Positions 46,481 through 55,502 of a stretch of DNA of 64,000 nt are shown one piece after another (positions within the stretch are counted from its first letter, which is position 1; each line of letters opens with the position of its first letter). The stretch is from assembly GCA_019186985.1 (NCBI GenBank), contig JABARQ010000041.1:62001-126000 (forward strand), read 5' to 3'. Under the pieces are notes generated by a model. That model saw only the letters and a program-made list of their open reading frames with translations. It had not been told where the DNA came from and did not search any database. The translations under genes and the position numbers were made by a program. Source of the DNA: Prosthecobacter sp. (lineage in GTDB: Bacteria > Verrucomicrobiota > Verrucomicrobiia > Verrucomicrobiales > Verrucomicrobiaceae).

Positions 46481-48529
46481 TTACTTGAAGAACAGGGGGA
46501 TCACCAGGATGGCGAGCACGTTGACCACCTTGATCATGGGGTTCACGGCAGGACCTGAGGTGTCCTTGTAGGGGTCGCCGACGGTGTCACCTGTGACGGC
46601 GGCGGCGTGGGCGAAGCTGCCTTTGCCACCGTGGTTGCCCTCTTCGACATACTTCTTGGCGTTGTCCCAGGCACCACCGGCGCTGGTCATGGCAATGCCG
46701 ACGAAGAGGCCGGTCACGATCGTGCCGATGAGCAGGCCGCCGAGGGCTTCCTTGCCCAGGAAGGCCACGCCGATCACGAAGACGATGGGCAGCAGGGCGG
46801 GAACGATCATCTGCTGAAGGGCGGCCTTGGTGACGATGTCGACGCACTGGCCGTATTCAGGCTTGTCAGTGCCGGTGAGAATGCCGGGTTTGAGACCGAT
46901 CTGACGACGGACCTCAAGGACAACGGCACCCGCCGCGCTGCCGACGGCGTCCATGCCGAAGGCGGTGAACAGGTAGGGCAGCAGTCCGCCGATGAACAGG
47001 CCGATGATGACCTTGGGGTTCATGAGGTCGAAAACTACCTCCTTGAGGTTCAGGAAGGCCTTCAATTCTTCGACGTAGCTGCCGAAGAGCACCATGGCGG
47101 CGAGGCCTGCGGAGGCGATGGCGTAGCCCTTGGTGACGGCCTTCATGGTGTTGCCGACGGCATCCAGCTCATCCGTGATCTTGCGGACATCCTCGGGCAG
47201 GCCGGACATCACGGCGACGCCGCCGGCGTTGTCGGTGATCGGGCCGAAGGCGTCGAGGGAGACGATGATGCCGCTGAGGCTGAGCATGGAAACGACGGCG
47301 ATGGCGATGCCGTAGAGGCCGGCGAGATCCCAGCAGGCCCAGATGGAGGCGGCGATGCAGAGGACGGGGAGCAGCGTCGCGTGGTGGCCGACGCTGATGC
47401 CGGCGATGATGTTGGTGGCGTGGCCGGTTTCCGAGGCCTTGGCAATGCGGCGGACCGGGTGGTGGGCGGTGCTGGTGAAGTAGTTGGTGATCCAGACCAC
47501 GGCAAAGGTCAGCGCCAGGCCGATCAGGGCGCAGTAGAAGAGGGCGGAGGGAGTGACGGTGACGCCTGCCATGTTGATCGGTGCGGGGAAGATGGCTCCG
47601 GTGGCCCATTTGAAGAGGATGGCGGCGACGATGCCGGAAACGGCGACACCTCCCACCAGGGCAGGAGTGGCCTTCTGCTTCACGAAGTTCACCCAGCCGA
47701 TGCCGAGCAGGGAGGCGATGATGGCCAGGCCGCAGAGGACAAAGGGATAAACGAGCACTGCATGATTGCCTTCCGGAGCGGTGAGGTGGCCGACCAGCAC
47801 GCCGCCGATGAGGCTGACGGCATAGGTTTCAAAGACGTCCGCAGCCATGCCGGCGCAGTCACCGACGTTGTCGCCCACGTTGTCGGCGATGGTGGCCGGG
47901 TTGCGGGGATCGTCTTCATTGAGGTTCTGCTCGATCTTGCCAACCAGGTCGGCGCCGACGTCAGCCGCCTTTGTGTAGATGCCGCCGCCGAGACGGGCAA
48001 AGACGGAGATGAGCGAACTGCCGAGGGCCAGGCCGATGAGGGAGTCGATCGCAGCCTTCACCCCGGACATTTTTTCCACGATCAGGAAGAAGACTCCCAC
48101 GGAGAGCAGGCCGAGGGCCACGACGAGCAGTCCTGTGACGGCGCCGCCGTTGAAGGCAATCTTGAGGGCCGGATGGGCGCCTTCCCGGGCGGCCCAGGCG
48201 GTGCGCACGTTGGCGCGGACCGCAATGGTCATGCCGATGTAGCCGGCGACCAGGGAGCAGACCGCTCCGATGATGAAGCCGGCGCTGGCCACGCCGCCGC
48301 GGACGTAATAGACCGCCACGAAGATCACCACGGCGATGAGGCTGATGGCGCGAATCTGACGGTTCAGGTAGGCCTTGGCACCCTGCTGGATGGCGCCTCC
48401 GATCTCCGCCATCTTCTCGTTGCCCGGTGAGGCTTTGAGGATCTGGCGGATGAGGAGCAGAGCAAAGCCCAGACCCACGACGGCGAGGACGAGTGACGCA
48501 GGGATGCCTTGGGTGAGGAGGAATGACAT
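46481..48529 (-). CDS. hppA: membrane H+-translocating pyrophosphatase, potassium-independent type
   Basis: HppA splits pyrophosphate and pumps protons across the membrane. The 682-residue protein has about 15-16 membrane segments and the signature [34 protein letters not shown] (shortened here to its key pairs Asp-Asp and Asn-Val-Gly-Asp). A second acidic motif [18 protein letters not shown] is near the C-terminus. The residue that marks K+-independent pumps is Lys in [10 protein letters not shown]; the K+-dependent class has Ala there. Pumping may rescue energy from biosynthetic PPi. It converges with ppk1. Confidence 0.95.
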   Translation of the reverse strand: MSFLLTQGIPASLVLAVVGLGFALLLIRQILKASPGNEKMAEIGGAIQQGAKAYLNRQIRAISLIAVVIFVAVYYVRGGVASAGFIIGAVCSLVAGYIGMTIAVRANVRTAWAAREGAHPALKIAFNGGAVTGLLVVALGLLSVGVFFLIVEKMSGVKAAIDSLIGLALGSSLISVFARLGGGIYTKAADVGADLVGKIEQNLNEDDPRNPATIADNVGDNVGDCAGMAADVFETYAVSLIGGVLVGHLTAPEGNHAVLVYPFVLCGLAIIASLLGIGWVNFVKQKATPALVGGVAVSGIVAAILFKWATGAIFPAPINMAGVTVTPSALFYCALIGLALTFAVVWITNYFTSTAHHPVRRIAKASETGHATNIIAGISVGHHATLLPVLCIAASIWACWDLAGLYGIAIAVVSMLSLSGIIVSLDAFGPITDNAGGVAVMSGLPEDVRKITDELDAVGNTMKAVTKGYAIASAGLAAMVLFGSYVEELKAFLNLKEVVFDLMNPKVIIGLFIGGLLPYLFTAFGMDAVGSAAGAVVLEVRRQIGLKPGILTGTDKPEYGQCVDIVTKAALQQMIVPALLPIVFVIGVAFLGKEALGGLLIGTIVTGLFVGIAMTSAGGAWDNAKKYVEEGNHGGKGSFAHAAAVTGDTVGDPYKDTSGPAVNPMIKVVNVLAILVIPLFFK

Positions 48530-48755
48530 GGGCAGGGGACGGGAGCTGTGGTTGGGTTGGGAAAAAGGCGGCGGATTCTAGCGGGTCGGCAACCTCTGGC
48601 AACAGCCTTTTCCATCGGCTTCATCTCCGTTCCTAGCGTTTTAGTATTGGATGTCAGCCCTTTTAGGGGTGAGTGGGAGGAAATCTGGGCTGACGGCTCC
48701 GACATTCCTGAAATCTTCACTGGCCCCGCCGTCCTGTTCATGGGATTTTATCAAC

Positions 48756-49184
48756 ATGAAGCCATGCCTCGTTTTGCTGATCCCGGTTCTTCCGATTTTA
48801 TCGGCCTGTGTCCGTGTGCCCACGGCCCGGGTGGTGGCGGAACAAAAGGCCTTTGAACCGGTGCAACGGGTGCTGGAAAAGGGCTGCGTGCACTGCCATG
48901 GGGACAACCGCCTGTCCTCGATGCCCTCGATTGAAAGTTCAAGGACGCTGGCCAGGCTTGTGGGAACTGGAAAATGGATTGTTCCGGGGCGTCCTGAGCT
49001 GAGCCGCTTTTACCAGGTCGTTGTTTTTCCCGACGAGGTTCCTGGGGCGATGCCGCCGACGGGGCATGCGATTTCCAGCAAGGATGCCGCCATTCTTAAA
49101 CAATGGATCCTGGATGGGGCGAAGGTGCCGGCCGGACCGAAGATCCACTTCACACCCCTCGGTCAGATGCCGAGGTCGATGTGA
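48756..49184 (+). CDS. small c-type cytochrome lipoprotein
   Basis: The 142-residue protein has a lipoprotein signal with lipobox LSAC (MKPCLVLLIPVLPILSAC) and a haem attachment motif CVHCH at about residue 46-50, followed by a Met-containing GAMPPTGHAIS loop that may give the axial ligand. It resembles the planctomycete-type small cytochrome c domain found in PSD1-type proteins, here standing alone. I chose the ATG at 48756 to begin the lipoprotein signal; the earlier frame upstream is not signal-like. Likely electron carrier at the outer face of the membrane. Confidence 0.75.
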   Translation: MKPCLVLLIPVLPILSACVRVPTARVVAEQKAFEPVQRVLEKGCVHCHGDNRLSSMPSIESSRTLARLVGTGKWIVPGRPELSRFYQVVVFPDEVPGAMPPTGHAISSKDAAILKQWILDGAKVPAGPKIHFTPLGQMPRSM

Positions 49185-49448
49185 TCATCCCTTCAGCTGG
49201 ACCTTCACGCGCTCTTCCTGCTCGGGCGTGGGTGACCTGGGGGCTTCGGCGGGAATCTGGAGCAGGGTGATGATGTTGGAGGCCAGGACATAGATCAAGG
49301 CCGCCCCGACCGCGCCGCCGATGGCGACAAGCCTGCGCTGGCCTGGGTTTTCCGTGGAGATCATCGTGTAGATGCGAAGGCAGATCAGAGCCCACAAGGC
49401 CGTCAGCGCTGGCGGAACATAGGGCAGGGCGGAAAGGTAGGACTCCAT
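49185..49448 (-). CDS. small two-segment membrane protein
   Basis: The 87-residue protein has two hydrophobic segments (about 10-28 and 40-60) and a charged tail rich in Pro and Glu. The stop codon abuts that of the cytochrome gene, forming TGATCA. No family was recognised. Its size and hydrophobicity suggest a real but unknown inner-membrane protein. Confidence 0.5.
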   Translation of the reverse strand: MESYLSALPYVPPALTALWALICLRIYTMISTENPGQRRLVAIGGAVGAALIYVLASNIITLLQIPAEAPRSPTPEQEERVKVQLKG

Positions 49449-49546
49449 GCCGGCAACCTAAACTTGAGGTCCGTGGCTCGTCACTTCGTTTTTCTGACGG
49501 CCCATCAGCAGCGTCCAGCCGGTCATCACCGGGTTGATTCAGCGGT

Positions 49547-50380
49547 TCAGGATTCTCCAAGCTGGCGTTCAGCCCAGGTCAGGATGCGGCCGACCTTCTC
49601 GGCGTCCTGGGCCTCCTTGGCTTCTTCAAAGGCCTCCCTGGCCTTGAGAAACTGGCGGATCAGGGGAAGTGAAATGAGCTGCTGGGCCTGTTCCTCAACC
49701 CGGGTGTAGCGCTGGCGGAGTTCCTCCAGGTCGGTGTTTCCAGGTTCGAGCCGGGTAAAGTCGGGTGTTTCATCCTGCGCAGGTTCCTCCGCCCGGCTTT
49801 CCTTGGCAAGCTTGTCCAGGGCGGCATCGGCTTCATCCCAGGCTCCGGCCTTGACCAGGCCTTCGATCTCCCTTCCACGTTCACTCATCGCCAGGGTGGG
49901 CTTGATGCCAAGGGATTCGACGGCGGCGCGCAGCTTCTCCGCCTTCTGATGCACGCGAATCTGGATGCCGTCGTTTTTAGCCAGCCTGCCCGGGGCCAGT
50001 GTGAGGGCCTTTTTCTGCTGGTCGGGGTTCAGGACATCACGCAGCTCGATGAGCGTCCGGAGCTGCAGCTGTTTGACGGGTTCTTCGGCATCCAAGAGGC
50101 TTGTCAGGGCCTGGGCGGCCTGTTCGGCGGTGGTTTTGCCGTCCTTGAGCAGAAGATTCAGCTCCTGCTGCCGTTCGCGGACGGAGGTCTCCATGGGCGC
50201 GGCCTTTTCCCTGGCGGCATTCAGGATGGACTGCATGGATGCCTCCTGCTCGGTGCTAAGCCCGAGTTCAGACTTTACGGCCGAGATCATCTCCGGGGTG
50301 ATGAGGCCTTTTTGCAGCCAGGCATCAGGGCTGGCATGGGCAAGCAGGACGGTGGCGAGTGTCAGCAGGAGAGGCTTCAT
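49547..50380 (-). CDS. secreted LTxxQ/Spy-like periplasmic protein
   Basis: The 277-residue protein has a signal peptide (LLLTLATVLLAHAS) and is otherwise all-helical with charged repeats. The pattern LGLSTEQEASMQSIL and LNPDQQKKALTL resembles the LTxxQ motif of CpxP/Spy/CnrX-type periplasmic sensors and chaperones. It is longer than those proteins (about 160 residues), so identity is tentative. Its start overlaps the stop of the anti-sigma-like gene, indicating translational coupling with it and the sigma factor. Confidence 0.6.
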   Translation of the reverse strand: MKPLLLTLATVLLAHASPDAWLQKGLITPEMISAVKSELGLSTEQEASMQSILNAAREKAAPMETSVRERQQELNLLLKDGKTTAEQAAQALTSLLDAEEPVKQLQLRTLIELRDVLNPDQQKKALTLAPGRLAKNDGIQIRVHQKAEKLRAAVESLGIKPTLAMSERGREIEGLVKAGAWDEADAALDKLAKESRAEEPAQDETPDFTRLEPGNTDLEELRQRYTRVEEQAQQLISLPLIRQFLKAREAFEEAKEAQDAEKVGRILTWAERQLGES

Positions 50381-50727
50381 GGCAGTTGGATTGTAAGGTG
50401 AGGTGGGAGAAGTGTGTCGCTTGGCAGGGATGGTGCGTCGAAGGCAATGCTGGTGAACAGGGGCGAACCCTGTGGCGTGAACAGTTCCGGCAGCTCGGCT
50501 CCGAGGTCGCCGACGGGGCGGTGGATGCCGTCCTGCCGGCCGAGGAAAAACAGCAGAGCCAGGCTGGCGAGAGCCAGGGACCAGCGGAGGGCGGGCCTGG
50601 TTTCCTTGGCCGGCAAGCAGGCGGGCTGAAGGTTCAGGGGATTCCTCCAGGCAGGCGCGATGCTTCGATCCTGTTCCCGCAGCCGGGCAAAGGATTCCCT
50701 GAGGTCGTGGTCGGTTGGATCGTTCAT
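50377..50727 (-). CDS. anti-sigma-like single-pass membrane protein
   Basis: The 116-residue product has a short charged N-terminal part (about 1-40), one membrane segment (about 45-62, LRWSLALASLALLFFLG) and a soluble extracytoplasmic tail. It lies one base after the ECF sigma gene stop and overlaps the start of the next gene. Position and topology fit a membrane anti-sigma factor, but the zinc anti-sigma motif HxxxCxxC is missing, so this is inference from context. Confidence 0.6.
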   Translation of the reverse strand: MNDPTDHDLRESFARLREQDRSIAPAWRNPLNLQPACLPAKETRPALRWSLALASLALLFFLGRQDGIHRPVGDLGAELPELFTPQGSPLFTSIAFDAPSLPSDTLLPPHLTIQLP

Positions 50728-50728
50728 C

Positions 50729-51250
50729 TTAGTGGGCGGGCGCAGGGGATTGCAGGAGCGTGCGCAGCCGGGCCTTGCCACGTTCGTAATGCTGACGGGC
50801 GGAGCCCGGGCTGATTTTCATGACCGCCGCGGCTTCGTTGACCGTCAGGTCCTGATAAAAAACCAGGTGCAGCACTTCGGCCTGACGGGCGGGCAGGCAG
50901 GCCAGGGCCTGCTTCAGTTCTTGAATTCGTTCGCCTGCCTCCATCTGACGGGCGGGGCAGGGCGGGGATGACTGGGGGTGCCCGGTGACCTGGGCAAGCA
51001 GACGGCTGAGCAGGGACTCCCGATGTCGAAGGCGGCGGTGTTCCTCCAGGGCTGTGAGCCGGATGACACCGAACCACCAGGTCTTGAAGCTGGAACTGCC
51101 GGAAAAGTCCGCGCGGCCGGCGACCACTTTGAGATAGGCGTTTTGCAGCACGTCCTCGGCCCGCGAGGGGTTGCCGCCGCAGCAGTGCATCGCCCAGCCG
51201 AACGAGTCTGTGTGCAGTGCTTCGAGTTGCTGGGCCGTTTCGTGCTCCAT
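50729..51250 (-). CDS. ECF-type RNA polymerase sigma factor
   Basis: The 173-residue protein has region 2 (FGWAMHCCGGNPSRAEDVLQNAYLKVV, which includes the -10 binding helix) and region 4 (LPARQAEVLHLVFYQDLTVNEAAAVMKISPGSARQHYERGKARL). Region 3 is missing, as in ECF factors. It follows the kinase gene on the same strand after 81 bases, and precedes the anti-sigma-like gene. A good GAAAGGAA ribosome-binding site precedes its ATG. Such kinase-sigma pairs are common in the PVC group. Confidence 0.88.
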   Translation of the reverse strand: MEHETAQQLEALHTDSFGWAMHCCGGNPSRAEDVLQNAYLKVVAGRADFSGSSSFKTWWFGVIRLTALEEHRRLRHRESLLSRLLAQVTGHPQSSPPCPARQMEAGERIQELKQALACLPARQAEVLHLVFYQDLTVNEAAAVMKISPGSARQHYERGKARLRTLLQSPAPAH

Positions 51251-51331
51251 TCATTTCCTTTCTTGGTGACACGAAGCCGGACCTGATATGACAGGGGCTG
51301 TCTTTTTTCAGGTTCGGGGCCTTGCTTTGAC

Positions 51332-53893
51332 TCAAGGCACCGAGGCGTTGATGGGCGGGCTGGTGCGGGCGGCCTCCCAGGCGGCCACTTCCTGCGGTGG
51401 TGTGGTTTTTGGATCGGTGGCCAGCAGTTTCTTCCAGCAGTCCAGGGCCGGCGCGGCCACATAGGAGACGAAGTCCGGATCATCCTTGGAGCTGGGTTCC
51501 GCCATGGTCTGCCGCCAGGCTTCCTGATGATGTTCCAAGGCCTCGGCATGACGCCCCTGACGACGGCGGATGGCCGCCATGGCGTGCAGGTCATAAATCC
51601 GGTCCTTGTAGCTGGCGTTGCGCTGCGTGTGGCTCTGATAGCTGCTGCGGTAGGCGGCGTGCGCCTCCTCCAGGCGGCCTGCCGCCTCAAGCCTTTCCGC
51701 CAGCAGCATGTGCGCCCTGGTGATGCGCTGTCCGTTGCCGTCATCAAAGGCGAGGGCAAGCGCGTCACGCGCGACAGAGACGGATTCGGCATGTCTGCCG
51801 GCATGGCCGAGGGCGGAGGCAAGATGGCGCAGGCTGTCGGCGGCTTCGGACCGGCGCAGAGATGCATCCACGCCCTCATCCGGCTGACGGGCGAGGACCA
51901 GCGCCTCCCTGGCGTGGGTGATCGCCACTTCGTGAAGGCCTGCCTTGGATGCGTAGGTCACCAGGGTGCCATACTCCCGGAACAGCCGCTGCCGGTCGCC
52001 CGACCTGACCTTGTCTACGAGTTCACGCTGAAGTTCGGCCGCCCGGGCATGCTGGCCAGCCTGGCTGTAGGAGGCTGCTACACGCCTGAGAAAATCCTTC
52101 TCATAGATGTTCATGATGCCGTTTTTCTCAAGCAGGGTCCGGGTTTGCTCATGTTGTTTCAATGCATCCGAATGCCTGCCTGCCAGATGCAGCGCCTCCG
52201 TCCTCGTGAGCAGGACGGCAAAGTGACGTTCGGGCGGCAGCCGGTGCTTTTCAGCGGCTGCGGCAGTCTCGTTGGTGGCGGCCAGAGCGAGGGGGATGTT
52301 GCGCAGCTTCACCCACACACGGGCCAGCAGGTTCTGCACGTCAAACCATTCCAGGCTGCCACGCTCTCCACGGGCTTCGATCCGTTCCTTCAGCACGGCC
52401 AGCCGTTTGGCCGCTTCGGTTCGGTCGCCATGGTTCATCATGGCAAAAAGATGCCCGATGGCGGCCTCATGCGCCTGCTGGCTGTCCTCTCCATGCCGGG
52501 CCGCGGTGAGCCGGGCCAGCCGTTCGAGCGAGGGGATGCTGAGCTTCCTTTCACTCATGCTTTCATAAAGGTGGCTGATCTGCCTCTGAAGGCTGATCTG
52601 CAGGTCCGGGTCGCTGATTTCATCAAGCTTCTTCTGACTGACGCTGAGCCCCTCCCTCAGGGCCTCCGGATTGCGGCCGCGGTTGACCTCCGTGGCCACG
52701 TCATCCAGCAGCGAGGTCAGGAATGCCGCCGTCTGACGGCTTCGTAAGGCTTCCTGCTCGGCGATGGCACGCGCCATCTCCGCCGCACGCGCCTGCCAGA
52801 GTGCCACGGCAAGCCCGCTGAAAAGGGCTGCCAGGCTGATGCAGGCCGCCAGGGCCAGGGCCTGATGCCGCCTCACCCAGCAGGATGTCAGGTAAGCGAC
52901 GCTCGGCGGACGTGCGGCCACGGGTGAATGTTCCAGGAACCTGCGGATGTCGGCGGCCAGCTGTGCCGCTGTTGAATACCGCCGCTCCCGATCTTTTTCC
53001 AGGGCGCACAGCGTGATCCAGTCGAGGTCCTTTGGGAGGCTGTCCGTCGCCCTGCCCCCGGGCTTTCTCCTGACGCTCACGGAAGGGCGCGCCGGTCGTT
53101 CCTCCTTCAGGACCCTTCTCATCTCCTCCATGCTTCTTGACGTCAGCGCCGCGATGTCAAAGGGCTGGCGGCAGGTCAGAAGCTCGTACAGCACCATGCC
53201 GAGCGCATAGATGTCGCTGCGCGTGTCCACATCCGGTGTGCCGTCGAGCTGTTCGGGCGACATGTAAAGGGGCGTGCCCAGGAACATGTCCTGACGGGTC
53301 AGCAGGGTGGCGTCCTCCTCGTTCAGGCCTGGGTCGACCATCTTGGAGATGCCGAAATCAATCACCTTGGGGTGGGCGCGGCCGTCCGTTTCACTGACCA
53401 GGATGTTCCCCGGCTTGAGGTCCCGGTGGATCACACCCCTCTGATGGGCATGCTGGACGGCGTCACACACCTGGTGGAACAGCTCCAGCTTATCCCTGAT
53501 GGAAAGCCCGCGCCTTTCACAATAACGCGTGATGGGTTCACCGGAGACGAGTTCCATCGCGAAGCAGGGCCTGCCGTCCGAGGTGGTCGATGCGTTGAAC
53601 AAGGTGGCGATGTTCGGGTGGCTCATGCCCGCCAGGGCCTGCCTTTCACGCTGGAACCGTGAAATGACATGACGCGAGTCCATGCCCGCCTTCAGGACCT
53701 TGAGCGCGACTTCCTGCCTGACGGGGGATGCTGTCGTCGCCCGCCAGACAACACCGAAGCCGCCCTCGCCCAGCCTTTCCACCAGGGTGTAGGGCCCGAT
53801 CCGGTCCCCGGGCATGTCCTGCCAGTCGTCTTCCGCCAGCATCTGTTCGAAGATGTTCTTCTCACGGCCGATGATCTTGCCTGCTGCGTGCAT
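51332..53893 (-). CDS. membrane Ser/Thr protein kinase with extracytoplasmic helical repeats
   Basis: The 853-residue protein has a Hanks-type kinase domain (about 35-325): glycine loop LGEGGFGVV, catalytic Lys65 (VALKVLK), HRDLKPGN (Asp158), DFGISKM (Asp179) and the activation-loop GTPLYMSPEQ. One membrane segment (about 344-366) precedes a long helical, TPR-like sensor region (about 370-850). It is followed by the ECF sigma factor gene. The topology with kinase inside and repeats outside fits a receptor kinase that could phosphorylate the sigma/anti-sigma pair. Substrate is unknown. Confidence 0.92.
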   Translation of the reverse strand: MHAAGKIIGREKNIFEQMLAEDDWQDMPGDRIGPYTLVERLGEGGFGVVWRATTASPVRQEVALKVLKAGMDSRHVISRFQRERQALAGMSHPNIATLFNASTTSDGRPCFAMELVSGEPITRYCERRGLSIRDKLELFHQVCDAVQHAHQRGVIHRDLKPGNILVSETDGRAHPKVIDFGISKMVDPGLNEEDATLLTRQDMFLGTPLYMSPEQLDGTPDVDTRSDIYALGMVLYELLTCRQPFDIAALTSRSMEEMRRVLKEERPARPSVSVRRKPGGRATDSLPKDLDWITLCALEKDRERRYSTAAQLAADIRRFLEHSPVAARPPSVAYLTSCWVRRHQALALAACISLAALFSGLAVALWQARAAEMARAIAEQEALRSRQTAAFLTSLLDDVATEVNRGRNPEALREGLSVSQKKLDEISDPDLQISLQRQISHLYESMSERKLSIPSLERLARLTAARHGEDSQQAHEAAIGHLFAMMNHGDRTEAAKRLAVLKERIEARGERGSLEWFDVQNLLARVWVKLRNIPLALAATNETAAAAEKHRLPPERHFAVLLTRTEALHLAGRHSDALKQHEQTRTLLEKNGIMNIYEKDFLRRVAASYSQAGQHARAAELQRELVDKVRSGDRQRLFREYGTLVTYASKAGLHEVAITHAREALVLARQPDEGVDASLRRSEAADSLRHLASALGHAGRHAESVSVARDALALAFDDGNGQRITRAHMLLAERLEAAGRLEEAHAAYRSSYQSHTQRNASYKDRIYDLHAMAAIRRRQGRHAEALEHHQEAWRQTMAEPSSKDDPDFVSYVAAPALDCWKKLLATDPKTTPPQEVAAWEAARTSPPINASVP

Positions 53894-54269
53894 GTCAGGT
53901 CAGTCTGATTTTCCGATGGAGCTTGTTGGAATGCGAATGTCTACTCATGACCCCTTGTCCAGGGGTGTGCAAAGTTCAAACAACGTTCGGTCTGAGTCAG
54001 GCTTTGTCGTGAAATTGGCAGTTCGTGCTGTGCGCCTGCATTTTTAAGAAGATGCGTCCCCATCGCTGCGTCTGCGTGTTTGGCCTCGCCGCCTCCGGCT
54101 CGCGTCCGCGCATTTTCAGCGTGATCGGGGATCTCCTGGTGCTGGTTGACTCAACTCCGGCCGTCATTTCGCCCGCGGCTTCAAGATTTCAAACCGCAAG
54201 GACCATTCATGTCCGGTCAGCTTTTCCCTTGCGGTTCATGAAGTGTGAAATAAATACCAACCGGTTTGT
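53894..54269. other. 376-base spacer upstream of the TetR operon and the kinase gene
   Basis: This space lies between divergent genes and holds the promoters of both. It contains a short stem CCCCT/AGGGG (53951-53965), a 10-bp perfect inverted repeat (54192-54236) and the operator palindrome (54254-54271). An open frame across 54025-54273 is not credible as a gene. The middle has GCCTCGCCGCCTCCGG-type text resembling a degenerate repeat. Confidence 0.5.
54192..54236. repeat. 10-bp perfect inverted repeat upstream of the TetR gene
   Basis: AACCGCAAGG (54192-54201) and CCTTGCGGTT (54227-54236) are perfect inverted copies 25 bases apart, 34 bases before the TetR start codon. No T-tract follows. 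It might be a second regulator site or a leader structure. Confidence 0.55.
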
Positions 54270-54271
54270 AT
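54254..54271. promoter_or_regulatory. probable TetR operator overlapping the start codon
   Basis: ATACCAACCGGTTTGTAT is an 18-bp near-perfect palindrome with one mismatched pair (C58/T67), centred between C54262 and G54263, and it overlaps the ATG at 54270. The core CCAACCGGTTTG resembles many TetR-family operators. Autoregulation by roadblock at the start codon is likely. Confidence 0.75.
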
Positions 54272-54914
54272 GAAAAAGGCGGCGACCACTCCAAGGCGAA
54301 CAAGGGATCCCGGCGCGACTCGGCAGAGGCTGATCGACGCGACGGTGCGTCTCATGCTGCGCCAGGGCTTTGCCGGCACTTCGGTGGACATGATCTGTTC
54401 GGAGGCGGGCGTCACCAAGGGCAGCTTTTTTCATCACTTTGAGAGCAAGGAGGCCATCGGCAGGGCGGCGGTCGAATGGTGGGGCCGCATGGGGACCTCC
54501 CTCTACAACGTGGCCTGGCAGAACTCCTCCGTCGGTCCGCTGCTGAGGCTGCATCAGATGCTCGACATCATGACTGGATTCACGATGCGCAAGGACCAGG
54601 ATTGCGTGTGCATGGTGGGCATGATGTCGCAGGAGCTTTCCTCCACGAACCCGGTGATGCAGGCCGCCTGCGCCGCAGAACTGCAGAGCTGGACGGATAA
54701 TGTCGCCAGGATGCTCGCCGAGGCGAAGAAGCAGCTCAGGCCGGTCAGGGACTTTGATCCGAAGGCCGTGGCCTGGTTCCTGAACAGCCTCTGGCAGGGG
54801 TCGATGCTCGTCGGCAAGACCGCCTCCTCCCAGGCCATGATCCGCGCCAATCTCAAGATCGCCCGGGATTTCGTGGACAGCCTTTTTGAATCCCCCCCGA
54901 AACCCGAAACCTAA
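54270..54914 (+). CDS. TetR-family transcriptional regulator
   Basis: The 214-residue repressor has the TetR HTH (about 15-65): RQRLIDATVRLMLRQGFAGTSVDMICSEAGVTKGSFFHHFESKEAI. The C-terminal ligand-binding half has no recognised subgroup and ends in a repeat-derived tail, PPKPET. An 18-bp palindrome overlaps its start codon, so it probably represses itself and the four genes that follow. Its ligand is unknown; the surrounding SRPBCC and VOC proteins suggest a lipophilic compound. Confidence 0.92.
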   Translation: MKKAATTPRRTRDPGATRQRLIDATVRLMLRQGFAGTSVDMICSEAGVTKGSFFHHFESKEAIGRAAVEWWGRMGTSLYNVAWQNSSVGPLLRLHQMLDIMTGFTMRKDQDCVCMVGMMSQELSSTNPVMQAACAAELQSWTDNVARMLAEAKKQLRPVRDFDPKAVAWFLNSLWQGSMLVGKTASSQAMIRANLKIARDFVDSLFESPPKPET

Positions 54915-54942
54915 AACTCGAAAGGCACACGCCATACGCACC

Positions 54943-55485
54943 ATGATCAAGAAACTGCTCCTCCTCCTCGCCGCCGCCCTTGGCGTCATCCTTGCCGCCG
55001 CATCCTTTCAATCCGATGAAATGACCGTCACCCGGAGCCGGACGATCCCGGCCGCGCCGGAGGCGGTCTTCAAGGTTGTGAACGACTTCCGCCTCTGGGA
55101 CGGCTGGTCGCCCTGGGCAAGGCTGGATCCGGCCATGAAGAAGTCCCTTGAAGGCCCTTTCGAGGGCGTGGGGGCGGTCTACCGCTGGTCGGGCAACAAC
55201 GAGGTCGGTGAAGGCTCGACGCGGCTGGTGGAGAGCCTGCCTAACGAAAAGATTGGCATGAAGCTGGAGTTCGTCCGGCCGTTTGCGGGCGGGGCGGATG
55301 TGACCTTCAGTTTCAGCCCCCAAGGCGGCGGCACGAAGGTCACCTGGGCCATGCGGAGCAAAAAGCCCTTCATCGGCAGGGTGATGGGACTGTTCATGGA
55401 CTGCGAGAAGATGTGCGGCGACCAGTTCAACGAAGGCCTGGCCAACCTGGCCGGCCTTGTCTCCAACGGTGCTGCGAAGAAGTGA
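54943..55485 (+). CDS. exported SRPBCC-family protein
   Basis: The 180-residue protein has a hydrophobic N-terminal segment (KKLLLLLAAALGVILAAASF) that may be a signal peptide or anchor, followed by a START/SRPBCC helix-grip fold: RTIPAAPEAVFKVVNDFRLWDGWSPWARLDP, GAVYRWSGNNEVGEGSTRLVE and GGGTKVTWAMRSKKP. SRPBCC proteins bind hydrophobic small molecules. The ATG at 54943 lies 28 bases after the TetR stop. Function is unknown. Confidence 0.85.
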   Translation: MIKKLLLLLAAALGVILAAASFQSDEMTVTRSRTIPAAPEAVFKVVNDFRLWDGWSPWARLDPAMKKSLEGPFEGVGAVYRWSGNNEVGEGSTRLVESLPNEKIGMKLEFVRPFAGGADVTFSFSPQGGGTKVTWAMRSKKPFIGRVMGLFMDCEKMCGDQFNEGLANLAGLVSNGAAKK

Positions 55486-55502
55486 TCTGCCGGCTTTTTC
55501 CC

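Noticed and set aside
46607-48430. Plus-strand open frame across hppA
   Set aside because: Antisense of a highly conserved pump; translation is Asp/Gly/His-rich low complexity. It is a by-product of codon bias.
54025-54273. Open frame upstream of the TetR gene
   Set aside because: Short, overlaps the inverted repeat and operator, and its translation lacks any domain-like pattern.
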